This document shows, one piece after another, positions 41,486 to 53,222 of a stretch of 64,000 bases of DNA. The translations under genes were made by a program, and so were the position numbers. The stretch comes from Myoxocephalus aenaeus (lineage: Eukaryota > Chordata > Actinopteri > Perciformes > Cottidae). The stretch covers positions 91,001-155,000 of the forward strand of contig JBAMJR010000272.1 in NCBI GenBank assembly GCA_038501785.1. Direction: 5' to 3'. Under the pieces are notes generated by a model, which saw only the letters and a list, made by a program, of their open reading frames with translations, made no database searches and was not told the origin of the DNA. Each line of letters opens with the position of its first letter. Position 1 is the stretch's first letter.

Positions 41486-42993
41486 CTGAGGATCATGCAA
41501 ACAGGACTTAATGAAATTCATCTTGATATGTGACATAACGAGGCTCCATTTAAGGTTATATTCCCACATGTAGGCTTCCTTTACTGCAGACATTTATATT
41601 CTGGAACTGTTCTGCTTTCTGGCAATTTAGCCGTTTGCAGGTTTTTGGCTGTTTTGCATTTGACTGATGGCGTGGTGTTCATCTCAGAGGAGGAGAGTGG
41701 GTGACTATTCAAAATGCGCAGGAAAAAAATACAGCGTACGTATGACTGACAATTTATTTATATAAAAGTATCTTTTATAGATAATTATTAATTAGATAAC
41801 ATTACAATAACTCATATTGGTCAGTGGAAAGCTGCAACTTCAAGTGGAGCGGATGAGAAACTGTTTTGAATGGAGATCAGTGGGTGCTTGGTAGAGATTG
41901 GAGTTAAAAACCTAATGATGGTAATAATAAGCGGGGAGTTTACCAGTGTTTCTGTAATATTACCGTCAACTGCCAATACATTATGGATCATCTATTCTAG
42001 TTGATACTGCACTTAAATATCAAAGTGTCATTCTGAAGACTAGTCCCTTTATTTATTTTAACCCTGCAATTAATGACTGATATATGGATTGCCCATTAAC
42101 GCACCAATTAAAGTACCAATAAATAGTTTGACCCATAGTTCCAGTGATACAAAAGGTATCATGACATAGTGAACAGACACATCTCATATTCAAGTTGTAA
42201 CCAGCTGTTCCTCACAAATGTCACCAATTAATATCAGCCGTTTGTCAGGCAGCAGTAGCTTTAATTTAGACAACTCATGAATACCATTTCTATTCAGCTA
42301 CTGGCTGTTGAACGGGTCCCACTGTAAACCCCAGCGCCTATGTGAGAAGACACAGCACCCCAGGGTGCTCCTCGAGCACTTGGCAGCAACAGACTGCTGA
42401 TAAAGGGCTCAGGCTGGATGAGAGGAAACATGCATATGACCCACTGCGGGTTCTGACTGGAGCTTTAGAACAACAACAAACACGACACATGCGCAGAGTG
42501 ACGTTAAAACTGTTGCAGTATAACATGTAAAGTCCTAACACTCAGACTGGAGTTACATGCGTCATTTAGTGTAAACGTGTAACCGTCTCAACCCACTGAT
42601 AACTCCTCCGTCAGCAGACGTCAGCTGCTCTTTAACTGTAAATGTCTAACGCAATGTTTACGTTCGCTGAGGCTAATCCGCCAACGTTTCCGGTGCAGCT
42701 CACTGGACCAACAGCCGGCTGTAAACGGCGTAACGTCGACTTCAACCCGCAGAACCTAGTGAAACTGCCGGTTGTTGTTGCGTCTCAATCACAGCGTGTC
42801 AATACCGTCTACCGGGCAGGATGACACCGAGCGGATGAGAAGTCCTGCGTGTGTGCACGCCGTTAAAGTCGGGAGGCCGGAGCTGTGTTTGGCTAGCTGG
42901 CGTTAGCAGCGGCTAGCACGAGCCGTTTGGTTCCGCTCGACAGCCGCGCTGCGCACCTCTTCGCGGGGCAGAGGACGCGCAGTAGAGACGTAC
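41486..42993 (-). other. ube2j2 5' intron, no other gene seen
   Basis: This lies between the coding start exon and the probable 5' UTR exon. I found no repeat or gene that I can name. Confidence 0.45.
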
Positions 42994-43155
42994 CTCTCCA
43001 GACGCGCCAGTGGAAATAGGTATTCGTGGCTGGACACGAAATACAGCTGTTGTTTCTGTTGTCAAACCCCAAAGCGATAAGACGATGACACCAACGTAGC
43101 TTTAGCTGTCGCCAGCAGGACACTTCCGGTTTCCCGCAGAACGCTTCCGGTATCC
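42994..43155 (-). promoter_or_regulatory. ube2j2: ube2j2 promoter and 5' UTR exon
   Basis: On the minus strand two ETS-type sites, ACCGGAAGCG (about 43,142-43,151) and ACCGGAAGTG (43,121-43,130), are followed by a GC-richer leader and a donor GAGAG/GTACGT at 42,994. There is no TATA box. This is a usual housekeeping promoter layout and fits a spliced 5' UTR for ube2j2. Confidence 0.55.
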
Positions 43156-43261
43156 TACTTCTTCTTCTTCTTCTTCTGCTGTGACGTTTAACGGCGGCTT
43201 GCGTCCTGTTAGTGGCATTACTGCCACCTTCGCAAGTGGTGACAACACGTTCTGCAGGATC

Positions 43262-43345
43262 GGGTCTGGCGCTTCCCTATCACATGTAATAATATAATAA
43301 TAATAAATTGTATTTGTATAGCGCTTTACAAGGTGCGCCGGTCTG
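43262..43345 (-). mobile_element. L2/SINE 3' tail fragment
   Basis: AATAATAATAATAAATTGTA followed by TTGTATAGCGCTTTACAAGG is the reverse of an L2-type tail (compare 22,270-22,306). Confidence 0.5.
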
Positions 43346-43529
43346 TTCTTGTGCTGAGTTCAGGAGGCTGATCTGGGCCCAGTTGTTTCACCTGGAGTTT
43401 CTCAACCAAAGACGGGCAGACGAGAACAGCACAAGACACGAGAACGCGCAGTCTGGGGCGAGAACGCGCAGTCTGGGGCGAGAGAAGAACGGCCCCACGT
43501 GGGTGCGGAAGTGACCATATATGGTTACT

Positions 43530-44095
43530 TGACCGATAAACAACAGGCAACCACTAGGCCTCCCTCATGGGCCCCTTCTGCATAAAACATCAATTTCTTT
43601 CTCCACCTCCGCTCTTCTGGTAAGTACCTGCATTATTAAAGTGTTCAAATATGGTGGGAGATGTCTATTTAACACAGATATACATTACTCGTTTTTGAGA
43701 GAAGCTCAATTCCTCCACACGGCCCGTGTATATTCAATGCTAACCGCGCTTAAGCTAGCACGTTAGCTAGAAAACGTGTCCTGAGGACCCGAATACTGCT
43801 GTTAGTCTGTAATGAAAGAACACTTTTGTATTTATCAAGCATGATGTTTGAGCACAGACATGTGTAACAACGCCTCTATAACTGCATGTATAACTGTTTT
43901 AACCGAGCCAGCTGGTTTACAAAGGCAAGCAGGGCTGGAGTAGCTTTAACATTAATGTAATGCACACGTGGCAAAATTGTATTGCAATGTTTTATCTCCT
44001 GAACTGTGGTTGCAATCTAGCAGACGTTTTTATCACGGTGACATGTGTGTACCGCATGGATTGAAGTAGAATATTTTTGCCTTGAGTTTTGTAAT
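43530..44095 (+). mobile_element. Exon-intron-exon repeat, 5' half, plus orientation
   Basis: It matches the complement of 8.76-9.45 kb: TATA-like GCATAAAAC, a leader ending in CTCTTCTG/GTAAGTACC, then the intron-like part through GAAGTAGAATATTTTTG. The 3' half is missing here but a matching end occurs at 52,465-52,660 in the same orientation. It could be the first exon of the DUF4806 gene listed next, or a separate insertion. Confidence 0.55.
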
Positions 44096-44209
44096 TCATT
44101 ATAAATGATTTGAGGCCAGCAGCCCAACGGTCCAGAGCCTCCGTGCTGGTGGGAACCAGACTGCCATGTCTCAGCCAGACTAGGCCTGTCTGTAACAGCC
44201 AGGGTTGTT

Positions 44210-45160
44210 AAGGTCATGGAACAGTCATGGTATTTAAAATGGTTATTTCCAGGCCTGGAAAAGTCGTTGAAAAAAATAAAATCCCAAAAGTTTAGTAAAA
44301 GTCATGTAAATGTGTTATATTCATGTGTTCATGTCGTTCATTTACGCTGAGTTTGAAATTATTAATATGCTTTTAAAAGAAAGACTCAAAATATAAGCAG
44401 GCATACATACAGGCATCTATATAAATGTTTATTCTTTTAATCAAACTATTGTCTCATTCATTTGAGTCATTTAAGGTTTACTGTATGCTTTGTATTCTCA
44501 TTGTTAGTTTAAATACTACATTTACTCACTTTTTACTGTTTACACTGATAATATAAATCCTTATATTCTGTAGATATTCTTCATTGCATTACTCTTCATG
44601 TCTATTAAAGTTCAGGTTAGCGAGGTCAGTATAACACAGCTATGCAGCTGTTGTGTCTATGAAATGTCCAGTTCTCAAGGGAAGTTAGTCACACGCCTGC
44701 GCACTTCAACACCACAACTGTTTATCAGTATATTGACATTAAGGAAGCAGACTGGTCGTTGTGTTCCAGTCTTGTGAGAAAAGATGAGAACACGGGATTC
44801 TCCTCCTCTTGACAGGACAGAGCGAATCAGATGTTAGGACGAGGAGAGACGAACCTGTGACGATAAACTGTGTATGAAAGGCCCCACTTCCGTGGTGGGG
44901 CAGTTGTTCTTTGCCCAACCTGCGTGTTGCTGTTCCACTCACTGCTTTTGCAATTGCAGCGCTTGCTACTTTACTTGTGATCATTTAGTAAATAAATTTA
45001 GAGAACGAGAGAAGTTGTTGAACTGAGTTCTTCCAGGCATCCAATAATTGACACACGCTATCAACACCCAGATTTCACTAAATGTTTGCTCATGGACATT
45101 TGGTTTAAAGTCATGGAAAAGTCATGAAATCATTGGTCAAAATACCCAAAGGGTAAAAAA
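44210..45160 (+). mobile_element. CAGGGTTC-type MITE, split by a solo LTR
   Basis: From CAGGGTTGTTAAGGTCATGG to ATTGGTCAAAATAC, with the 518-bp LTR at 44,546-45,063 inside. The uninterrupted copies at 37.3 and 46.8 kb define the empty site. Confidence 0.8.
44546..45063. mobile_element. Solo LTR, 518 bp
   Basis: Ends are TGATAATATA and CGCTATCA; the target duplication is ACAC (44542-44545, 45064-45067). Other copies of the host MITE read TTTACACCCAGATTTC straight through. An AATAAATTTAG motif lies near the end. It differs from the LTR at 13,231. Confidence 0.88.
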
Positions 45161-45749
45161 AATTCTTTAGTATTAATAGATGGATATTTTCTAATAAACA
45201 GTAATATGAGCTCTCTTTTCACTTTGTTGTCCTAAAATAATCTATTGAAATACTGGGGCATTTACATGGGGAAATATATATTTGTCTTACTCAAAACTCA
45301 GTGTTCTACCTTGGCGTGTAAATAACAAATGATGTGCCTTTATACAAGGGCTCAGACGTATTATGAATTGTTTAAACTGTAATATCTGTCACATGAGAAT
45401 ACATCATTTAGTTATTAAAATAACAAACTGTTTTTCCAGAGCATATAAATCACAAGATGTGTGTTGTTATTCCAACACTTTGTCATTTGTTTGCAGCACA
45501 CAGACCTCCCAGTGACTGACTGCTTCATCCCTGCGCCTCTTTTGGGTTGAATTATTTTTGTCTTTGCACCGGTTCACGATGTCTGAGCGTTGCTCTGACT
45601 ACAGTAGGACCACTAACCTGCGTAGGAAGCAGTAGCCGCCGTCCGTAGACGTCTGGAAACACTACGCCGCGCTGCTGAGGCGGGTGATCCTGTTGACAGT
45701 TCAGAGGAAAATGTTGACAGTGATCAGGAAAATAAGATTGAGTGTGGCG

Positions 45750-46322
45750 TAGGGCTGTCAAAATTGCAAAAAAATGACGTTCGAATATTCCCTTTAAAAA
45801 AACACATATATTCGAATATATGTGTAAATACAAAATTCTTCAGTTTAGGTGTTCACTTTCCCCCCGCACCGCACCGTCGGTCGCGCTTAGCGGTTTAAAT
45901 GAACGGCAACAATAAACACATGCTGAGTGCTGATCAGGGATCAGGTTCCTCGGTTCCAGTTCTTCACAGAACTCCCTGAAGCCCTCATGTCCTTGCATAC
46001 GAACACATCAATGTTTGCGTGCAGCCTCCTGTCGTGCCGCAGACAACCAACTTGTGGCGGACGGCGCAAAATACGTATCCAGACGTGTCTGTTCCTCTGA
46101 AGGTCCACATTTTATGCCATATTCTCTTGGAGCACATTCTGGACATGTGGCCTCAAGTTGCTTGTCGTTGAATGCTAAGCTAACTCTAGCTTACATAGTG
46201 TAGCGACCCTGGGTCAGGACAGCTACGAGACGTTAGCTGCTTACAGGGTGTTTATTAAGGGAACACAGAACAGGCTACTGTGGGCCGCAGCCTACGCCAC
46301 AATAACAGCAGAACCCCGTGAA

Positions 46323-46356
<34 letters not shown>

Positions 46357-46531
46357 GAGGACACTTCATCGCGGCCGCGGCAGGGGTTGCCAGATTCACG
46401 ATAATTATCCTCCGAAATACTTTTTATTTTTTATTTTTTAACATTCGAATATTAATTTTCACATTCGAAATTCTGTTTTTAACAACTATTCGAATATATA
46501 TTCGAATTTCGATTATTCGTTGACAGCCCTA
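45750..46531. mobile_element. hAT element, 782 bp
   Basis: TIRs TAGGGCTGTCAAAATTG and CGTTGACAGCCCTA; exact target duplication GTGTGGCG (45742-45749, 46532-46539). It is the same family as 39,612-40,219 in inverted orientation, with an extra 170-230 bp middle part and a CA run at 46,326-46,354. It interrupts an acidic reading frame (DSSEENVDSDQENKIECG, then GETVMETD). Confidence 0.93.
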
Positions 46532-46796
46532 GTGTGGCGGAGAGACTGTGATGGAAACGGATGTACTATGCCGGCCAGAAGATGGAGTGGGTCCCAAAGT
46601 CTGATGTCTTGCTCGCCTTCATGTGAAGTGTTATCATCATTTAGCTGCGTCTTCAGTGACACCACAAACCTATTTGACATAAAAGTTCCTAATAAATAAA
46701 AGATAAATGTAATCCCTCCTGCACATTGGTTTCTGTTATGCATGAATTGACGAAAACTATTTGGCTAGCGTGTGGACCCACAGGTATCGGATTAAA

Positions 46797-48030
46797 GTCA
46801 GAGTTCTTACGGTCATGGAAAACCTGGAAAAGTCATGGAATTTTAAAATGGTTATTTCCAGGCCTGGAAAAGTCCTTGAAAAAAAATAAAACTCCAAAAG
46901 TTTAGTAAAAGTCATGTAAATGTGTTATATTCATGTGTTCATGACCTTCATTTACGCTGAGTTTGAAATAATGAATATGCTTTTAAAAGAAAGACTCAGA
47001 ATATAAGCAGGCATACATACAGGCATCTATATAAATGTTTATTCTTTTAATCAAACTATTGTCTCATTCATTTGAGTCATTTAAGGTTTACTGTATGCTT
47101 TGTATTCTCATTGTTAGTTTAAATTAGTGTCAAACGATTAAAATATTTAATCGCGATTAATCGCATTTATGTCATAGTTAACTTGCGATTAATCGCATTT
47201 TTTCTTCTTCATTTTAATGCTCTTATCAACATGAAAAAGTGGATTGGCTTGCTTTATGCAAATGTTTTATTTTATTGAAAAACAACTGCCAAACAGGGCG
47301 GTATAAAATTATAAAGTGCACATTTCAGGTAAACAAGGGTTTACAAAATAAAATTATAAAGTGCACATTTCAGTAGGTCCTGTCGTTGGATGCGATGCGT
47401 ATTCTATCAGCTAGACCCTCGTCCTCCACAACGTTAACAGGCTACACGCAGTAGCACCATTTAGCTATGGCTGCAATAAGTCTGTTCTTCGTTGTGGTGT
47501 CCATGTGTTTCTGAAGTCATCATTCTTGTCTGCTATGACGAGGGGGCGCAGAGTTAGCATCAGCTGTGTGTCGGCCATCAAGTGGTGTTTCAGACTGGAT
47601 AGGCTACGATGATAGCTCAGTTCATAATGACAAATGGCACATACCACTTTGGTCTTGTCAAGGGAACATCTGACAACTTCTTGAAAGTAAACTTTCCATT
47701 CATTAGCGTCTTATCATTCATTTTGCCGTATCGCGCTCACCATTCATTCATTTAAACCGTAACGTTAGCCTAGCTTCCAAGCCCAAACGGCGTGCCTATT
47801 GTTTTGCTTCCGGTTAGCTACATCCGGCGTGATTTTTTTTTTTCCGCTGTTAAAATTGGTTTGCGTTAACGTCATTAATAACGCGCTAATATGACAGCAC
47901 TAGTTTAAATACTACATTTACTCACTTTTTCATGTGTACACCCAGATTTCACTAAATGTTTGGTCATGGACATTTGGTGAAAAGTCATGGAATCCATTGG
48001 TCAGAATGTGGACGAACCCTGAAAGATGAC
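46797..48030 (+). mobile_element. CAGGGTTC-type MITE, split by a hAT
   Basis: From CAGAGTTCTTACGGTCATGG to GGACGAACCCTG, interrupted at 47,125-47,902. Both ends are preserved. Confidence 0.85.
47125..47902. mobile_element. hAT element, 778 bp, nested in the MITE
   Basis: It starts TAGTGTCAAACGATTAAAAT with TTAATCGCGATTAATCGC and ends TATGACAGCACTA. Exact 8-bp duplication GTTTAAAT (47117-47124, 47903-47910). No long frame is left. Confidence 0.93.
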
Positions 48031-48570
48031 TTGGTTTACAAGGTTTTCTTGACTAGAGTTGGCGGTAATTGGTTTTAGACAGTATTCACTGTTTTTTTCT
48101 GTTTTATTTTTATTACGGATATGTTTTGCCATATCTAAAATTAATCGAGCCATATCGGTTTGTGTTGCGATCTATTTTTTTTTAGCACTCTTTCGTGAGA
48201 TCCTGGCCCAGCTGGAGGTCATTACGGAGCAGCAGAAGGACATACTGGTTCTGCTGCAGAGCCGGACCAGAGCAGCTGAACCAGTATTGTCAGGATTTCC
48301 TCTTTCTACTCTGGAAGACCTGAGTCAGACGGAGACTCGCATGTCTGTCGATACGGATCTGAAAGAGAAATTGGTAGAGTAACATTTTACATGTCGAGAC
48401 CTTACGAGACTGATGTATGTCTTCTTTCATGACTACTATTGAGGCTTGCCACTGACCCTTTTTAAATTGATATTCGACCCTTTAGTTCGTGACTTATTTT
48501 ATTTTAGTATTCCAACATGACTACAGAGCTTTACAAAACAAACGCATATACATGGAGATAAACTATAAGC

Positions 48571-51373
48571 CACAGGTCACTAACTGGCGGACCGCGGTCC
48601 GGACCCAGAGGCCGTCCCATCCGGACCCGGACCGCCAGCCCAAACAGAAGGTTATGATTTAAAACCTGACAGGGCGCTTTTATTTTTTTACCCGGCGGCG
48701 CGGCGCAGCTTTTGCAGTCTGTACGGTAGTGGTTTAGCGGATGAGGAAACGCACAGACCAATTGCATGCGAGTTAAGCCATCCCACGTGATACCACTCAG
48801 CCAATCAAATCTATGCATTCTCGGCGGTAAACATTACGTCTCGACAGACAGCGCTGCGCAGACAGATGAGAAAGTTAGAGGCAGGTTACACTTGAAAAGA
48901 CGGTAGAAAGAAAAAGAAAGATAGCGATACATGTAGAAAACAAAGGGAGAGAAACGGACGACTGCGCCGGAGAAAGTTGAGAACAAGTCGAGTGAGACAG
49001 AGAAAGGGAGAGAAACATAAGGAACACATGTCGCTCTCCAAAAAAAGAAAAGTTGACAGCGAAAATAGAGCATTTAATCCGGAATGGACAGACTCATTTC
49101 TGTTCATACGTCCCACAGGGAGCACAACACCAGTGTGTCTTATATGTTCAGAAACCGTGGCACTTATTAAAAGTGGCAATGTGAGACAAAACATAAAGGT
49201 TTTGAACAAACATACCCACTCAAATCCAAAGTGAGATCACAGAAAACAAACAACTGAACAGTCCACCAGGACCCTGACCACGTTCACTGCCCAACAACGT
49301 GCTCATGAGTGTTCCCTCAGAGTTGCTTGGATGTTGGGTCAACACAAAAAGCCATTTACTGATGGAGGACTTGTCAAAGAATGCGTGAGTGTCGTCGCTG
49401 AAACATTACTTGACGGAAAACCAAAACAAGAGCTTTGTGATAAGATAAAGCAAATACCCATGTCAGCATCATCTGCCACAAAGAAGAGTGAACTATTAAC
49501 TCAGGATGTGCTAACCCAGCTAAATGAAGCCATCCTTAAGGCACCATGTGTAGGCTTAGCTGTGGATGAGTCCACTGACATCTGTGACAATGCTCAGCTG
49601 TTAGTGTACGTCAGGTTTTTCAACACAGACCAGAAAGCATTCTGTGAAGACCTGTTAGGTGTCACTCCCCTTCAGACCAGCACAAGAGGAGAAGATATCT
49701 ACCTGGCCATTAAGGATATGTTGACAAAGAGGAATAGAGCCAAAACAAGTGGTTTCAATAGCCACAGATGGAGCCCCTGCTATGATAGGGAGAGAAAGGA
49801 GCTGTAGCAAGACTGAAAGAGGACAATCCAGAGCTCATAGCTTACCATTGCATCATTGGTCAATCTGTCCTCTGTGCCTCCCTGTCAGATGAGCATGCTG
49901 AGGTGATGAATACAATGATGAAAATGATCCATTTTCTCAGGGCATCCTCTTCCACCCAGCATCGCATGCTGAGGGAATTCCTCAGAGAAGTTGATGCCAA
50001 TGCTGATGATCTTTTGCTGCACAACAATGTGAGATGGCTCAGCAAAGGGAGGGTCTTAGCGCGCTTTTGGTCCATCAGGAGGGAAGAAGCATCTTTTTTG
50101 GCAGAGCTAAGACATCAGAAAGCAACACAGTTTTCTCTCTCTTTAGGAAATGAGAAGCAGATGGATAATGTGGCCTTTTTGGTTGATATCACTGCACATC
50201 TGAATGAACTGAATTTGAGGCTACAGGGCAAGGACAATTCAATTTGTGAACTGATGACCGCTGTCCGCTCCTTTCAAAAGAAACTTGAGTTGTTCAAGGA
50301 AGACCTGCAGGGAGACTGTGCACACTTCCCAGCAGTGCAGGAACCGGTTCAGGGACAGAGACGTGTCTTCTTTTGTTGACTTCATTGATAAGCTGATCGT
50401 AAACTTCAGCAACCGTTTTGACAGCTTCAGCTTTGGACAGCAGCTCACCATGTTCATTCAGAACCCATTTCTCATCACTGATGTCAGGGGGTTCTCAAAG
50501 GAAGTCACACAGCACTTTAAATGGGTAAATCCTGGGCCTCTCCAGATGCAACTGGTTGATCTCCAAGCAGATGTGTCCCTGAAAGAGCAGTTTCTAAGAA
50601 CTGACCCTTCCACTTTCTGGCTCCAAACGGTCCCTGAGACGGCTTTCCCAGGTCTGAGGAAAGTTGCCATATACTGTACATCTTGACCATGTTTGGCTCC
50701 ACCTACAACTGCGAGGCAGCTTTCTCCACGATGAATATCATCAAAAATAAATATGGTTCGAGGCTCACGAATGAGCATCTCCACATGTGCTGAGGATGGC
50801 CCTGACTCCATTCAAGCCCAGGTTTAAAGTCCTGGCAGGACAAGCTGGAGCTCAATTCTCTCACTGAGCAGAAAAGTGGGATGTAAGAGTGATGCTCTAA
50901 AACTGTTAAATTGTTAAGATGTGTTGAGATTTATTATCTGTAAAATAGTTTGAGACGGTGAAACAGAAACGGGGAAATTTAAGCTTTTCCTCCCTTTATT
51001 AAATTTTTCTGAAGTTAAGCACTTTATTTGATTGTTATTATTTACTATTACATGCAACATTTTCATTTTGTATTTATTTTATTTTAAAATGCAGCCCTAC
51101 TTGTATTTAGTTCATGAGAGAACATTATACATATCTGCAGTCACACATAAGTCCAGTTCTATGTTACGTGATAATAAATATTGTTAAAAAGTGTTTTAAT
51201 CGTACTGAATTCATTTGATTTGAAAGGTATTGATTACATGCAGATGTTGATACAACTACCAGGCTACTTAAATATATATCACACTAAATAGTTAGACATT
51301 ATGATCTTCTGGACCTTTGCTTCAAGAAAATTTCTCTAACTGGACCTCTTAACATTTTAGTTGAATACCCCTG
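48571..51373 (+). mobile_element. hAT element, 2.8 kb, with decayed transposase
   Basis: The left end reads CAGGTCACTAACTGGCGGAC and the right end GTTGAATACCCCTG. Flanks are CTATAAGC (48563-48570) and CTATAAGA (51374-51381), an 8-bp duplication with one change. It sits in the intron of the DUF4806-type gene. Confidence 0.88.
49028..50800 (+). pseudogene. hAT transposase remnant (ZBED5/GTF2IRD2-like clade)
   Basis: Broken frames in order: a BED-type zinc finger (FNPEWTDSF, PVCLICSETVALIKSGN, LNKHTH), AVDESTDICDNAQLLVYVRF in the catalytic region, LLLHNNVRWLSKGRVLARFW, and the C-terminal dimerisation motif YNCEAAFSTMNIIKNKYGSR. Stops at about 49,234, 49,805, 50,377 and 50,684 and frame changes separate them. 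It is not a host gene. Confidence 0.88.
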
Positions 51374-51747
51374 CTATAAGACAATATTTCTCTACTTTTG
51401 TCAAGTCTTGCGTGACAGATGTGGACTTTTTGGATGTTGTATATTGGAGTTCCTCTGTTTTAACATCATTCCCCCCATGTGCCCTGCGTTATTAGTTCAT
51501 ATTTTTTATTATTATTTAGAAGGTTGTGAGGAAATAAGTGACTGATCCTATCGTAAGTTATCATACTTCATTGTTTTGGGGTTTGCCTCTTTTTCTATTT
51601 AGTCTTTCAGGCCTGTTACTTCGGCCGTGTCGGGTTTCTCCGTTAAGGAGACGGTGTCCTGAGCAAGATGATGTCCAACTCCTTGGCTAAGGGGCATGAA
51701 TGGGAAAACAGGCTTTCGGTCCCTTGCTCTGAAAGATGTTGTTCTGA

Positions 51748-52464
51748 GTAAGTATTTCTTGGTTTCTTTCATTCTGAATATTTAACACTTACTGGTCTGT
51801 CAATACATTAATTAATGACATTTCCTTTTATAAAATTAAGATAATTTCAATGCATTTTACACGATTAGGGAGCGCTCCATAGCTTTGAGCCTAGTAGTAA
51901 TAGGTGTCACCTAGAAATGAATTAATTTTACTTTTCCACTCAACATACCACTTTTCAACATATCAGATCTTTAAATATGGTATTTAGATATCAAACTTTT
52001 ACAAGGTTCATCACTTTTTATAGTTAACATGTAATTCTATTCACATGGCAGACACTACACTACACACTGAGAGAGCGGGCCTTGAACCAAGCGGCTCGTG
52101 AACCACAGCCTTAGTAAGTGTGCTTTCAATACTCCACACATTCTCACCCGATGTGTCAAAGACCAGTCGGTGCTCGTCAAACAATGACGTACGTTGTCAG
52201 ACGCTGGTGTCAGTTTGGATGTGTCATTACATTATACAAAACAATGAATTCCACCTTGACGGGAAGGTATGGTTTAGACCACAAAACCACTTATTTACTG
52301 TTGGTTTAGGAAAAGAGATGTGAGCCAACAACTCCTCAGTAGGTCTGAGCTTGTCTTCAGAACGCCGTTAGTGGGAAGCCTGGCGCGATATTCCATTCAT
52401 AAGGAGTGAGAACGGTTTGCAATACTATTGATAGATTTACCTTTTATGTTGTGTTTTTTTGTTT
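51748..52464. other. Spacer after the DUF4806 exon, nothing recognised
   Basis: This is probably intron or flank of the broken gene. No domain or repeat that I can name. Confidence 0.4.
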
Positions 52465-52660
52465 GTCTGTTTCTACCAGGATGTGACCTCTGGATTCTTT
52501 TCTTTGGCGGTGACGGTCTTTTTGTGTTCAGTTATATTTTGAATTGAATTTGACCCTGTGTGCATCTGTTGATAAAAATGTACTGCAACATTTTGGTCTA
52601 CGTGTCTTATTTTATTGTATTGTTTTATAATAATAACTATTTTCTTATCATATATTATTA
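52465..52660 (+). mobile_element. Exon-intron-exon repeat, 3' end
   Basis: TCTGTTTCTACCAG followed by about 190 bp through CAACATTTTGGTCTACGTGT and CTTATTTTATTGTATTG matches the complement of 8.52-8.73 kb. It is in the same orientation as the 5' half at 43.5 kb. Confidence 0.65.
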
Positions 52661-53164
52661 TATATAATATGTTATCTTATTTGGCATTTGTTGGACTGCT
52701 TGTGGTTGTAAAAATGTCCAAAATGTTTATTTTAATAACATGCACAAAATATGAATATGATGTATCTTTCTCTATTTAGCTCTTTTCTCTACATACAAAT
52801 ATCACATTATAATAATTATTGTTACCAAACAATGGGATCTTGATGGGCTTAATTTAGTAAGTATTGTTTTTGTGTCATGATGAATATATTCAACCCGATT
52901 CTGAAAGAAGAAATTATCCTTTTTTAATCTCCTTGGTCATTCATATGAGACAACAGAGAGCCGACGAGTTTCTTCTGTGATGCCGTGTTCAGCTAGTTCC
53001 ACTTTTTCCTTTCCTCTGATACCTCTGAGCTGAAATCCATACAAATGTAACCTCAGTGCCTCGTTCCAGTTCTCCTGAGTGACTTGACATTATTTTGAAT
53101 AACGGATCCGATCGACTATTGGACACGTTTGACTTCAGAGAGACGTGGAATCACGACATGAGTC
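52661..53164. other. AT-rich spacer, nothing recognised
   Basis: No gene or repeat seen. Confidence 0.4.
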
Positions 53165-53222
53165 CGACACCAAATTTCCCCTCGGGGATTAATAAAGTAT
53201 ATATTCATTCATTCATTGTTCA
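53165..53222 (+). mobile_element. LINE 3' tail fragment
   Basis: AAATTTCCCCTCGGGGATTA then ATAAAGTATATATTCATTCATTC is a typical 3' end of fish RTE/Rex-type LINEs. Upstream body is not recognisable. Confidence 0.55.

Larger units (their letters stand above)
48186..51747 (+). pseudogene. Broken DUF4806-type gene (two exons seen)
   Basis: Exon a (48186-48373) follows a long T tract and AG, and encodes LFREILAQLEVITEQQKD and FPLSTLEDLSQTETRM; a GT follows at 48,374. Exon b (about 51,611-51,747) holds, in three frames, FSVKETV, LSKMMSNSLAKGHEW and NGKTGFRSLALKDVVL, then a GTAAGT donor. Joined they follow the order of the DUF4806 domain common in fish proteins. At least two frame changes in exon b make it non-coding in this form. 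A hAT lies in the intron. An acidic frame at about 45.68-46.59 kb may be another exon. Function of the family is unknown. Confidence 0.6.
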
